Positions 8,601 to 16,940 of a DNA stretch of 64,000 bases are shown here, in pieces. Each line of letters begins with the position of its first letter. The stretch's first letter is position 1. The stretch comes from Embleya hyalina (lineage in GTDB: Bacteria > Actinomycetota > Actinomycetes > Streptomycetales > Streptomycetaceae). The DNA is taken from positions 1 to 64,000 of the forward strand of contig NZ_BIFH01000016.1 of assembly GCF_003967355.1 (NCBI RefSeq), read 5' to 3'. Both the position numbers and the translations under genes were made by a program. The notes under the pieces were generated by a model. That model did not search any database and was not told the DNA's origin. It was given only the letters and a program-made list of their open reading frames with translations.

Positions 8601-9785
8601 TCAGCAGGCGAACGGATCGGTCGGGTCGGTGGCGTCGCTCGGGTGGGCGGGGTACGAAGGCCCGTGCGGCGGCGGCGTGCCGGGTCGGGGGTCCGCACCG
8701 GCGGGCGTGACAACGGCGGACGCCGAGTCCGAGGGCCGGGCCGCACCCGCCACCGGACCGGTACCCGTCCCCGCACCGGCAGCCGATCCCGCACCCGTTC
8801 CCGCCCCGGCGGCCGACCCCGACCCCGTTCCGGCTCCGGCTCCGGTAGCCGATCCCGTAGCCGCTGCGGCTCCCGCATCGTCCGGCGACGTGTCGCCGAT
8901 CTCCCGCGCCGCCCGTGGTTCGTCCGGCTCCTCCTCGCCGCCGGCCGCGACCGCCTCGGCCTGTTCGCGCTGGGCGCGGAGCTTCGTGGCGATCGTGTCG
9001 GTGCGGGCGCGCAGCGCACGGGTGCGCTCGGCCGCCGCCGCCTCGTCCGCGCCGCCCGCCGGGACGGCCTCGACCACCTCGACGCCGTGCGCCCGCGCGG
9101 TGGCCACCAGGCTCTCCGCGACGGCGGTCTGCCGGGCCAGCAGCGCGGTCGCGAACAGGCTTGCCCGCAGCGTGCGTTCCCGGCCGAGCAGGCCGCGGTA
9201 GGTGATCTCGCAGGCCACCGGCACCCGGTCGATGCGCCGATCGTCGGCCTGCTCCAGCGAGGCCAGGACGACGGTGAGCAAGCCCTCCACGACCTTGGTG
9301 ACCGCCCACTTGCGCCCCGGCAACGGCGGCAGCACATCGCGGATCCGGTCCACCTCGGTGTCCAGCGCCGCCGTGGTCATCGACTCGAACGCGTCGTGCG
9401 TGGTCAGCCGGACGACCTTCTCCCACGGGATGTCCTCCCCGTCGAAGCCGACCGTCTCGGGGCCGAACCGCACCGCACCCAGGCCGTCGAGCAACCGCAA
9501 CGGCCGGGCGGTGATCGCGGGCACCTTCGGATGCCGACAGACCAGCGCGCCGAGGGAGAACTCCCAGGCCAGGAACGTGGGCGCGTTCGGCGCAGGCAGG
9601 GCGTCCAACGTCGCGCGCACCCAGTCGCCCGACGCGACCCGGGCCCGACCGGCCCCGATCCGACTCCCGACCGCGGCCCGCCCCGACGCCGCCGCGGAGC
9701 CCACCGCGCCGCCGATGCCCCGCAGTTGGTCCCGTATCGCCACGTCCCCGCTCCCCTCGCCGAACCACCCCGCGAACCCCTTCAT
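8601..9785 (-). CDS. Hypothetical protein with Ala/Gly/Thr-rich low-complexity tail
   Basis: A 394-residue protein of no family I recognise with certainty. Residues 1-290 look globular: LAWEFSLGALVCRHPKVPAI, FDGEDIPWEKVVRLTTHDAF and a segment resembling a PH-like or membrane-proximal domain, then alpha-helical stretches rich in Ala, Glu and Arg (AEAVAAGGEEEPDEP). The last ~100 residues are an Ala/Gly/Thr/Ser tract followed by a Pro-rich end (DPRPGTPPPHG). No signal peptide or transmembrane helix is evident. The start ATG at 9785 was chosen as the first Met after the divergent spacer. The gene terminates directly at the repeat array. Confidence 0.75.
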   Translation of the reverse strand: MKGFAGWFGEGSGDVAIRDQLRGIGGAVGSAAASGRAAVGSRIGAGRARVASGDWVRATLDALPAPNAPTFLAWEFSLGALVCRHPKVPAITARPLRLLDGLGAVRFGPETVGFDGEDIPWEKVVRLTTHDAFESMTTAALDTEVDRIRDVLPPLPGRKWAVTKVVEGLLTVVLASLEQADDRRIDRVPVACEITYRGLLGRERTLRASLFATALLARQTAVAESLVATARAHGVEVVEAVPAGGADEAAAAERTRALRARTDTIATKLRAQREQAEAVAAGGEEEPDEPRAAREIGDTSPDDAGAAAATGSATGAGAGTGSGSAAGAGTGAGSAAGAGTGTGPVAGAARPSDSASAVVTPAGADPRPGTPPPHGPSYPAHPSDATDPTDPFAC

Positions 9786-9953
9786 GATCACCTTAATCGC
9801 ACCCGCCCCCACCGACCGGCGCCGGCGGCTCCCCGTTCTCCCTCCTGGCCGCCTCCAAGTCGCTTCCATGTGCCTTCCAGGACCACCCGGCGAGTGTTTT
9901 CCCCACAAGGCGACGACGGCCGGTCCCACCGGCCCGACACTCGGGAGAACACC

Positions 9954-10400
9954 ATGAAGCTCAGGACCCTCACCACCATCCTGGCCGCCCTCGGTGGCGG
10001 CTTCATCATCTACGTCGGCCTCGCCTACCTGCTCGCCCCGCAGTCGACCGCGTCCGGCTTCGGCCTGCCCAGTTGGCCCGAGCACCAGGGCACCGGGTTC
10101 CTCGCCGTCAAGGGTGTCCGCGACATCGGCACGGGGCTGGTCATGCTCGCCCTCCTGCTGACCGGACACCGGCGGGCGCTCGGCTGGACGATGCTCGCCA
10201 TGACCTTCATCCCGGCCGGCGACATGACGGTCGTGCTGAGCAACGACGGCTCCACCACCACGGCCTTCGGCGTGCACGGCCTGACCGCCTGCCTGGTGGC
10301 GCTCACCGCCGGCCTGCTGCTGCGCGAACGCCCGGCCGCGGCAACCGCCCCCGCGTCCACCTCGACCTCCCCGCGCGTGAGCGTCCCGGCCGCGCGTTGA
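9954..10400 (+). CDS. Small membrane protein, DUF4267-like
   Basis: A 148-residue protein with about four hydrophobic segments: LAALGGGFIIYVGLAYLLAP, VMLALLLTGHRRALGWTMLA, and LTACLVALTAGLLL near the C-terminus. The FLAVKGVRDIGTGLVM segment and overall size fit the DUF4267 family of small integral membrane proteins often found near regulators of aromatic or stress metabolism. A CGGGAGAAC ribosome site precedes the ATG. No biochemical role is established. Confidence 0.75.
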   Translation: MKLRTLTTILAALGGGFIIYVGLAYLLAPQSTASGFGLPSWPEHQGTGFLAVKGVRDIGTGLVMLALLLTGHRRALGWTMLAMTFIPAGDMTVVLSNDGSTTTAFGVHGLTACLVALTAGLLLRERPAAATAPASTSTSPRVSVPAAR

Positions 10401-10591
10401 CCCGTCGGGCCATGCCGGCGATCGTGCCCCGACCCCGTTGGAGGCGCCGCGGAACGACCGGGAACCCCGCGCGAGCGGGTACGGTCTACGGCGTGTCTTC
10501 AAGCCCCCGTCGCGGCGCCACCGAGGGTGGCGCGGACGGGTGCGGGGTACGGGGGCCGGGAGAGCGAAGCCGGGGACGGAGGGACACGGGC

Positions 10592-10984
10592 GTGGGCGAA
10601 TCACCGCGGGTGCAGGGCGAGTTGCAGGCCGAGATCATGGCCGTGTTGTGGCGGATCGAGGCCGGTACCGTCGAGCGGATCAGGTCCGAACTGCCCGAGT
10701 CCTCGCGCGGGGCCTATACGACGGTTCAGACCGTGTGCAACCGCCTCGCCGAGCGGGGGCTGTTGGCCAGGGCGCGGGACGGTCAGGCGTTCGTGTACCG
10801 GCCGACGGTGACCGAGGCCGACTATGTGGCCTCGTCGGTGTCCTCGGCGCTCGCCGCGGCGTCCGCGCCGGCCCGCCGGGTGGCCCTGGCCCAACTCGTC
10901 GGCGGTCTGGACGCGTCGGAGTTGGCGGATCTGCGCGCGCTGGCCCGCCGGATCGAGATCGAACGCGGGCCCGACGGCCGATGA
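10592..10984 (+). CDS. BlaI/MecI/CopY-family transcriptional repressor
   Basis: A 130-residue winged-helix repressor. The HTH region includes LQAEIMAVLWRIEAGTVERI and the recognition-helix segment AYTTVQTVCNRLAERGLL, followed by the wing ARARDGQAFVYRPTV. Family members hold beta-lactamase or metal-resistance promoters and are cleaved when a membrane M56 sensor peptidase is activated; the next gene encodes exactly such a peptidase, with an ATGA overlap. The GTG start follows GGAGGGAC. No penicillin-binding sensor domain is encoded nearby, so the inducing signal is open. Confidence 0.9.
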   Translation: MGESPRVQGELQAEIMAVLWRIEAGTVERIRSELPESSRGAYTTVQTVCNRLAERGLLARARDGQAFVYRPTVTEADYVASSVSSALAAASAPARRVALAQLVGGLDASELADLRALARRIEIERGPDGR

Positions 10985-11943
10985 GTCGGCTCGCCGTCTG
11001 GGCCGCGCTCCTGGGCGCGGCGATCGTACTGCCACACCTCGCGCCGCTGGACCGGGTCCGTCCCGTGGGCGCGGCGGCGGTCTGGGCGTCGGCCCTGGCG
11101 GCCCGCGCGGCCGCGGCGATCGGCCTCGTCCTCACCGCGGTGATCTGCCTGCCCGACACCCCGCGCTTCGCGCACCGGGTACGGGAGTTGCCGCACCAGG
11201 TGGTCACCGGCGTCGGCGACACCCGACTCGCCCTCGGCGGCCTGGCGTTCCTGACCCTGACCGCGGTCGCCCACCGCCTCCGGGCCTGCCTGCGCGGCGC
11301 CCGCACACCGCTGCGCCCGCTGCCCCTGACCGGCCCGGGCGGCAGCATCGTGGTCGGCGACCGCGAGGTGCTGATGGCGGCCGTCGGCTGGCGGCAGCGC
11401 TCGATCGTGGTCAGCGCCGGCGCGTTGGCGGCGCTCGACGACGACGAGCTCGCGGCCGGTCTCGCCCACGAACAGGGCCACATCGCCCGCGCCCACCACT
11501 GGTGGCAGGCCAGCGCCGAGGTGTGCCGCCTGCTGGCTCGCTGGCTGCCCGGCACCACGCGGGCCGCCGACGAGTTGGCGTTCCAACTGGAGCGGGCCGC
11601 CGACGTATGGGCGATCGAGCACGACCACGACCCGGTCGTCCTGGCGAGCGCGGTGTGCAAGGCGGCACTCGCCGGGCCGATCCGCGAGCCCGACCCGACC
11701 GGCGGCGCACACCACCTGATCGGCCGCTCCCCGACCTACGCGGGGCGCCGGGTCCGCCTGCTCCTGGAGGGCTGCCCGACCGGCACCCGCGGACGCAACC
11801 TCGCGGTCCGAACCGCCGCGCTGGCCATGACGGTCCTGATCACCGGCGCGACCCTGACCGGCACCGCCCACTTCGGCACCACCGTGATCCGCTGCCACGT
11901 CACCGCCACATGCGCCCACCCCATGCAATCGGCGCACCGCTGA
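10981..11943 (+). CDS. M56-family membrane zinc metallopeptidase (BlaR1-type, sensorless)
   Basis: A 320-residue membrane protease. N-terminal hydrophobic segments (residues 4-60 and 84-98) are followed by a cytoplasmic zincin domain with HEQGH at residues 163-167 and a downstream helix FQLERAADVWAIEHD containing the third ligand region. A final TM segment lies near residues 280-300 (AALAMTVLITGATLTGT). It lacks the C-terminal extracellular penicillin-binding domain of true BlaR1, like most actinobacterial paralogues. It is coupled to the BlaI-type repressor and probably degrades it. Confidence 0.88.
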   Translation: MSRLAVWAALLGAAIVLPHLAPLDRVRPVGAAAVWASALAARAAAAIGLVLTAVICLPDTPRFAHRVRELPHQVVTGVGDTRLALGGLAFLTLTAVAHRLRACLRGARTPLRPLPLTGPGGSIVVGDREVLMAAVGWRQRSIVVSAGALAALDDDELAAGLAHEQGHIARAHHWWQASAEVCRLLARWLPGTTRAADELAFQLERAADVWAIEHDHDPVVLASAVCKAALAGPIREPDPTGGAHHLIGRSPTYAGRRVRLLLEGCPTGTRGRNLAVRTAALAMTVLITGATLTGTAHFGTTVIRCHVTATCAHPMQSAHR

Positions 11944-12103
11944 CGCCTCCGCCGCACCCACCCGGCCGCCATCCCACGCCCGGCCCGACCGGGACGCCGC
12001 CAACGGCACCCGCACTCGACCGGGCCGCCCACCCCGGTCCGTCACCCCGCACGCACCCGCGCCCGCACGCACCGGCACCCGGCCCGCCCCGCCCGACCGC
12101 CCG

Positions 12104-12565
12104 TCACCCACCGGTCCCCGCGTCGGTGCGCGCGATCGTCGCCCACACCAGCAGTTCGCCCGCCACCGGCCGGCTCCCCCACTCCACCGCCAGCGCCGCG
12201 ACCAGGCCCAGTCCCCGACCGCGTTCGCTGTCCTCCGGTGGGCCGTTCGGCCGGGCCAGCCGTCGTGGCCGGGCATGCCGACTGCGTACCGCCAGATGGA
12301 TCCGCGTCGGCTCGATCCGCACGTCGAGGTCCATCGTCGGCCCACTCCCGTGCCGGATCGCGTTGCTCAGCAGCTCGCAGACGATCAACTGCGCGGTATG
12401 CACGTCGTCCTCGTGCACGTGCCGCCGACGCAGCGCCGAGGCCAACACCCGACGGGCCCGAGGCACCTCGGCGGCCACCGCCTCGAACACGGCGCCGCCC
12501 CGGAGCGCGGGCGGCTCCGCCGGATCCGCCGGGGTGGCCGACCCACCGCCTGCACGCTGCGCCAT
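12104..12565 (-). CDS. Anti-sigma-type ATP-binding protein (HATPase_c_2, RsbW/SpoIIAB-like)
   Basis: A 153-residue protein with a GHKL ATPase fold. The N-box is in LIVCELLSNAIRHGSG and the G2 region is GRGLGLVAALAVEWGS. Streptomycetes carry many such stand-alone kinases, which regulate sigma factors or anti-sigma antagonists. The G1 box (usually DxGxG) is replaced by a less canonical HARPRRLARP stretch, so catalytic activity is uncertain. The ATG at 12565 is preferred because GAGGGG lies upstream; a GTG at 12583 is also possible. Partner proteins are not adjacent. Confidence 0.8.
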   Translation of the reverse strand: MAQRAGGGSATPADPAEPPALRGGAVFEAVAAEVPRARRVLASALRRRHVHEDDVHTAQLIVCELLSNAIRHGSGPTMDLDVRIEPTRIHLAVRSRHARPRRLARPNGPPEDSERGRGLGLVAALAVEWGSRPVAGELLVWATIARTDAGTGG

Positions 12566-12739
12566 CCCAACACGTCCCCTCACCGGGCGGAGTAAGTCCT
12601 ACGAACTGTAGGAGAGATCGACTCGGGACTCCAGCCGCCGTGGACGGCGACCCGACCACGACCTTCACCCAAAGTGATCATCCTGTTACGATCTGATGGC
12701 CAATCGACTCCCCATCCCACCCCAGAGGAGCCAGTCGAC

Positions 12740-12940
12740 ATGCACGCCACCAAGGGTGATCGCCTTCTCATCCACGGCCGGGTCGTCGGCCAACAGGACC
12801 ACTTCGTCGAGATCGTCGAGGTACTGGGTCCGGACGGTACCCCGCCCTTCCGGGTCCGCGCCGAGAACGGCCACGAGACGATCATGTCCCCGGGCCCGGA
12901 TTGTGTGGTCGAACACCGCCCGTCCTCCACCCAGGGGTAG
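12740..12940 (+). CDS. DUF1918 domain protein
   Basis: A 66-residue single-domain protein with the family pattern MHATKGDRLLIHG, EIVEVLGPDGTPPFRVR and GHETIMSPGPDCVVEH. DUF1918 proteins are small SH3-like barrel proteins common in actinomycetes and have no assigned function. CAGAGGAG precedes the ATG. It sits 63 nt upstream of a universal stress protein gene on the same strand, so they may be co-transcribed. Confidence 0.88.
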   Translation: MHATKGDRLLIHGRVVGQQDHFVEIVEVLGPDGTPPFRVRAENGHETIMSPGPDCVVEHRPSSTQG

Positions 12941-13003
12941 CCTCGGAACCCGTCGCCCGCCCCTCGTACGCGTGCGCACGTCCCCGATGTCCGAGGAGCA
13001 CCC

Positions 13004-13465
13004 GTGACCGACCCCGCGTCGCCGCCCGTCTTCGAACTCGGAACGGACGGACCGCGCGCCGTGCTCGTCGGCGTGGACGGCAGCCGCACGTCCCTCCGTG
13101 CCGCCGACTACGCCCTCGGGCAGGCCCGCCGCGGCGACGCGGAGTTGGTCTCCGTCTACGTCCGCGCCCCCATGGGCATCGCCGCCACCACCGCCGAGGG
13201 GGCCGGGGTGATGGAGCAGGTACACGAGTCGGCCGTCCACGAGGTCGCCGACTACATCACCGAGCGGGCCGCCGAGTTGCGGGTACGCCACCGATTCGTC
13301 GAGGCGTACGGCGATGTGGCGCACGAGATCGCCAAGCTCGCCGACCAGGTCCGCGCGGACGCGGTGGTCGTCGGCGCCTCGGAACGATTCGGTCACCGCC
13401 TCGTCGGCTCGCTCGCGATCCGCCTGGTCCGTTCGGCCCGCTGGCCGGTCACGGTCATCCCCTGA
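13004..13465 (+). CDS. Universal stress protein (UspA family)
   Basis: A 153-residue single-domain Usp. Beta-1 with the ATP-contacting Asp lies in AVLVGVDGSRTSLRAADYAL. The C-terminal nucleotide-binding signature VVVGASERFGHRLVGSLAIRLVRSA approximates G-x2-G-x9-G-(S/T), and the chain ends WPVTVIP as in most family members. It likely binds ATP and acts in stress or dormancy. The GTG start is preceded by GAGGAGC. The gene follows the DUF1918 gene. Confidence 0.9.
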   Translation: MTDPASPPVFELGTDGPRAVLVGVDGSRTSLRAADYALGQARRGDAELVSVYVRAPMGIAATTAEGAGVMEQVHESAVHEVADYITERAAELRVRHRFVEAYGDVAHEIAKLADQVRADAVVVGASERFGHRLVGSLAIRLVRSARWPVTVIP

Positions 13466-13530
13466 GCCGCAGCCCCGCCCCCACCCGAGCCCCGCGCCCG
13501 CGCAATTTCCTGGACACCCCACCCACACCC

Positions 13531-13564
13531 TGCAAATGTATGTCGAGTGAAGCATACTCATGCA
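13531..13564 (+). promoter_or_regulatory. ARG-box-like inverted repeat upstream of the arginase-family gene
   Basis: TGCAAATGTATG (13531-13542) and CATACTCATGCA (13553-13564) match as an inverted repeat at 9 of 12 positions across a 10-nt spacer. The dyad is AT-rich against a GC-rich background. The half-site CATGCA resembles streptomycete ArgR boxes, and a similar word precedes argF in this window. ArgR control of an arginine-degrading enzyme is plausible but inferred. Confidence 0.5.
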
Positions 13565-13576
13565 CATTTCCCCCGC

Positions 13577-14476
13577 ATGCTGATCGTCCCCCAGTGGCAG
13601 GGCTCCGGCACCCCCGCCCCGCACCGACTCGTCGCGGGAGCACATCGGTTGGGCGCCCTGCTGCCGGCCGGCCGCCGCACCGTCGTCCCCATCGACGCAC
13701 AACCGGACCCGAACCCGGACCCGGACCCGGACCCGAACCCGGCCCCGACCCCGGATCCGAACCCGGACCCGCGACGGACCCACACCGGCGTCCTCCGCCT
13801 CGACGCCCTTGCCCGCTCGCTCGCGGCCACCGAGCACGCACTGGCCGCCTGGGGGGACGACACCCTGTTCACCGTCGGCGGCGACTGCGGCGTCGAACTC
13901 GCCCCGATCGCGCACGCGGCGGCCCGGCACGGCGAGCACCTGGCGGTGATCTGGTTCGACGCACACCCCGACCTGAACACCCCCGAGTCGTCCCCGTCGG
14001 GCGGCTTCCACGGCATGGTCCTGCGCACCCTGCTCGGCGACGGCCCCGACGAACTGCTGCCCGCGCCCGAGCGGCGGCCGTCAGCGGACCGGCTCGTACT
14101 GGCGGGAACGCGCGCCGTCGACCCCGCGGAGGAGCGGTTCATCCAGGCCCGAGGGATCCGCCGGGTGTCGGTGGACGCACTCCGCACCCCGAACGCGCTC
14201 GTGGCCGCCGTGGCCGCGACCGGTGCCACGCACGTCTACATCCACGTCGACCTCGACGTCCTGGACCCCGCGCGGTTCGGCGCGCTGTCCTTCCCCGAAC
14301 CCGGCGGGCTGCACCCGGACCGTCTGCGCGCCGCGCTGCGGGCGCTGACCGAGGCGTTCGCCCTCGCCGGACTGGGGATCACCGAGCACGCCCCCGGGCC
14401 CGCCGCCGCCCTCGCCGACCCGACGCGCGACGACGACACGCTCCGGGAGATCTTCGCCGACGTGTGCCCCGGCTGA
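13577..14476 (+). CDS. Arginase/agmatinase-family ureohydrolase
   Basis: A 299-residue enzyme of the binuclear-manganese ureohydrolase family. Metal-site motifs are in order: GGDCG (101-105, where most members have GGDH), WFDAHPDLN (126-134), SGGFHGM (about 143-149) and HVDLDVLDP (223-231). Cys replacing the usual His of GGDH(S) is a departure at a metal ligand, seen in some streptomycete homologues. An insertion of about 24 residues made of Asp-Pro/Asn-Pro repeats sits near residues 42-66. The start ATG at 13577 is favoured because an upstream GTG (13547) lies inside the ARG-box-like dyad. Confidence 0.82.
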   Translation: MLIVPQWQGSGTPAPHRLVAGAHRLGALLPAGRRTVVPIDAQPDPNPDPDPDPNPAPTPDPNPDPRRTHTGVLRLDALARSLAATEHALAAWGDDTLFTVGGDCGVELAPIAHAAARHGEHLAVIWFDAHPDLNTPESSPSGGFHGMVLRTLLGDGPDELLPAPERRPSADRLVLAGTRAVDPAEERFIQARGIRRVSVDALRTPNALVAAVAATGATHVYIHVDLDVLDPARFGALSFPEPGGLHPDRLRAALRALTEAFALAGLGITEHAPGPAAALADPTRDDDTLREIFADVCPG

Positions 14477-14660
14477 ACGCGGCGCTCCGTCACGGGCCCG
14501 AATCGCTCACCCGTTCGACACGGGCGTGGCGCGATCACGGTGTCCCGTCCGCGCGTGCGCAGGCGGGGAACGGGTGTCCGGAGTCAGACTTGTCGAGTCC
14601 GTGCAATTCATGACATCTGCGGCATATTCGGACCGAAGCGAGGTCCGGCGAAGGAGCGAC

Positions 14661-15440
14661 ATGCTCAGCACCGACTACGCGACCGGCGCGCCGAACTGGC
14701 TCGACCTGGGCAGCCCCGACACCGACGCGGCGGCGCGTTTCTACACCACGATCTTCGGCTGGGACTTCCAGTCGGCCGGACCGGACGCCGGCGGCTACGG
14801 CCTCTTTCAGCAGGACGGCAAGGCGATCGCCGGACTCGGGCCGTTGACCGAGGAGGGCGCCTCGTCCGCCTGGACGGTCTACTTCAAGAGCCCCGACGCC
14901 GACGCGACCGCCCGGGCCGTGACCGAGGGCGGCGGCCGGGTCCGGGTGAGCCCGTTCGACGTGATGGAGATGGGTCGGATGTCGCCGCTCACCGACCCGG
15001 CGGGCGCCGATTTCGCGATCTGGCAGCCCGGCACCTTCCAGGGCGCGGAGCTGGTCGGCAAGCCGACCTCGCTCGCCTGGGTCGAACTGCACGGCGTCGA
15101 ACTCACCGCCGCGCTCGCCTTCTACGGGAAGCTGTTCGGCTGGCGCACGCAGCAGTTCGAGATGCCCGGCATGACGTACAACGTGCTCTCCACGGCCGAG
15201 GGCGACCAGCAGGCGACCTCCTTCGGCGGCATCGTGCCCGACCCGCACGGTCAGGACGCGCACTGGATCGCCTACTTCGAGGTCGCCGACCCCGACGACG
15301 TGATCGCCAAGGCGGAGCGCGACGGCGGCACCGTGACGATGCCCGCCGCCGACGTCCCGGACGTGGGCCGACTGGCGTGGCTGACCGACCCGTTCGGCGC
15401 ACCGTTCGCCATCATCAAGAGCGTGGACCCGACCCCGTAG
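14661..15440 (+). CDS. Two-domain VOC (glyoxalase/bleomycin-resistance) family protein
   Basis: A 259-residue protein with two vicinal-oxygen-chelate domains (residues about 6-120 and 130-258). Each starts with a typical strand: PNWLDLGSPDTDAAARFY and AWVELHGVELTAALAFY, followed by KLFGW or TIFGW. Acidic or His metal ligands are not obvious at all four positions, so catalysis is uncertain. Such tandem VOC proteins are abundant in streptomycetes and mostly uncharacterised. AAGGAGCGAC is 1 nt before the ATG region and fixes the start. Confidence 0.88.
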   Translation: MLSTDYATGAPNWLDLGSPDTDAAARFYTTIFGWDFQSAGPDAGGYGLFQQDGKAIAGLGPLTEEGASSAWTVYFKSPDADATARAVTEGGGRVRVSPFDVMEMGRMSPLTDPAGADFAIWQPGTFQGAELVGKPTSLAWVELHGVELTAALAFYGKLFGWRTQQFEMPGMTYNVLSTAEGDQQATSFGGIVPDPHGQDAHWIAYFEVADPDDVIAKAERDGGTVTMPAADVPDVGRLAWLTDPFGAPFAIIKSVDPTP

Positions 15441-15489
15441 ACCGCGTGGCGCCGACGGCCGGGATCGCCCGGCCGGGCGGCGCCGCGAT

Positions 15490-15522
15490 CGGCGTCCCGG
15501 GCCCGACGGCTCCGGGACGCCG
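15490..15522 (+). terminator. Hairpin terminator after the VOC gene
   Basis: A perfect 11-bp stem CGGCGTCCCGG (15490-15500) with CCGGGACGCCG (15512-15522) and an 11-nt loop, 50 nt beyond the stop codon. Confidence 0.7.
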
Positions 15523-15653
15523 ACGGTGTTCGGCCCGGATCCCGTTACTCCTCGCGCGCGCCCCGCCCCCACCTCGCCGGGCCGCCTGTTCGAGTGTCGT
15601 CACCTGTTCGGCGGGCACCGTGCGTGCGGCATACCACCACATTCTGGGCGACC

Positions 15654-16781
15654 ATGGACGCACCGATGAGCAGCAGGGAGCCGCAGCAGCCCGTGGCCGG
15701 AACCGCGACACCGTCGCTGTTTCGTCAGATCGCGCTGCCCGTCGGCATCCTCGTCGTGGTCACCGTCGTGGACCTGTCGACCGGTTCGTCGATGGTGTTC
15801 TATCCGTTCCTGCTGCTCGCGCCGACGCTCGCCGCCGCCACCGCGCCGCCCCTGGCGATTCTCGTCATCGGCGGCGTGTCGTTGCCGCTGCGCTACTGGC
15901 TGGCGTCGGTGGACGGCTATCTCGGGCCCGAGTACCACGAGCTGTTCAACATCAGCACGTGGATGTACGTGATGGCCACGGCGCTGGCGATGTACCTGTC
16001 CGCCGCCCGGATACGGCACGAGCGGGCCCTGGTCGCGGTCTCCGAGGTGGCTCTCGCGGCGCAGCGCGCGATCCTGATGCCGCCGACCGACGGCCTCGGC
16101 GGCCTGCGGTTGGCGGTGCGCTACTTCGCGGTGGCCGAGGGGGCGGAGCTGGGCGGGGATCTGTACATCGCGCTCGACACCCCGTTCGGGGTGCGGCTGA
16201 TCATCGGCGACGTGCTCGGGAAGGGGCTGGGGGCGGTGCGGACCGCCGCGATCACGATCGGCGCGTTTCGCGAGGCGGCGTACGACGAGCCGGAACTGAG
16301 CGCGGTGGCCCGCCGGGTGGACGCCAGCGTGACCCGCAACGCGCCGGCCGACCGCTTCGTGACCGCGCTGCTCGTCGAGGTGCGGGCCGAGCAGGTGGCG
16401 TTCGTACACCGGGGCCACGAGCAGCCCGTGGCGATCCGCGCGGACGGCACCGTGCACGTGCTGGAGCCGCCCGATCCCGGCCTGCCGCTGGGTCTGGGCG
16501 AGCTCGACCCGGGCACGCCGCCCGAGTGGAACGTGCCGTTCGGCGTGGGCGATCTGCTGCTGCTGATGACCGACGGCTTCGCGGACGCCCGGGACGCGGG
16601 GGGCCGGCACTATCCGCTGGTCGAGCGGATCGAGGCGCTGCTCGGCGGCGAGCGGCCGATCGCCGCGGATCCGGTGGCCGCGGTCGAGCGGTTGGGCGAC
16701 GACCTGCGGCGGCACGTCGGCACGCTGCGCCTGACCGACGACGCGTTGGTGCTGGCGCTGTGCCACCCGCCGGGCCGCTGA
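15654..16781 (+). CDS. Membrane-anchored SpoIIE-type PP2C serine phosphatase
   Basis: A 375-residue protein. Residues 20-120 hold about four hydrophobic segments (PVGILVVVTVVDL, FYPFLLLAPTLAA, LAILVIGGVSLPL, MYVMATALAMYL). The SpoIIE/RsbU-like PP2C domain follows: AVAEGAELGGDLYIALDTPFG and IGDVLGKGLGA contain the metal-binding Asp residues, and LLLMTDGFADARDAGG with LTDDALVLAL complete the site. It probably dephosphorylates an anti-sigma antagonist. A paralogue with the same architecture lies at 53.3 kb. The ATG at 15654 was chosen over one at 15666; neither has a strong ribosome site. Confidence 0.87.
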   Translation: MDAPMSSREPQQPVAGTATPSLFRQIALPVGILVVVTVVDLSTGSSMVFYPFLLLAPTLAAATAPPLAILVIGGVSLPLRYWLASVDGYLGPEYHELFNISTWMYVMATALAMYLSAARIRHERALVAVSEVALAAQRAILMPPTDGLGGLRLAVRYFAVAEGAELGGDLYIALDTPFGVRLIIGDVLGKGLGAVRTAAITIGAFREAAYDEPELSAVARRVDASVTRNAPADRFVTALLVEVRAEQVAFVHRGHEQPVAIRADGTVHVLEPPDPGLPLGLGELDPGTPPEWNVPFGVGDLLLLMTDGFADARDAGGRHYPLVERIEALLGGERPIAADPVAAVERLGDDLRRHVGTLRLTDDALVLALCHPPGR

Positions 16782-16940
16782 CCCGCGTGCCGACGTCGCG
16801 CACAGTCCGAGCCCGTGCATCCGGGCCCGTCCGCCCGAGCCCGGTCCGCCCGCGCGCCGTCCGCCCGCGCGCCCGAGCCCCCTCCGGCCCACGCGCCGAC
16901 GGTCGCGCCCCGCGATGGCGATCGCGCGGTCGCTCCGCGG

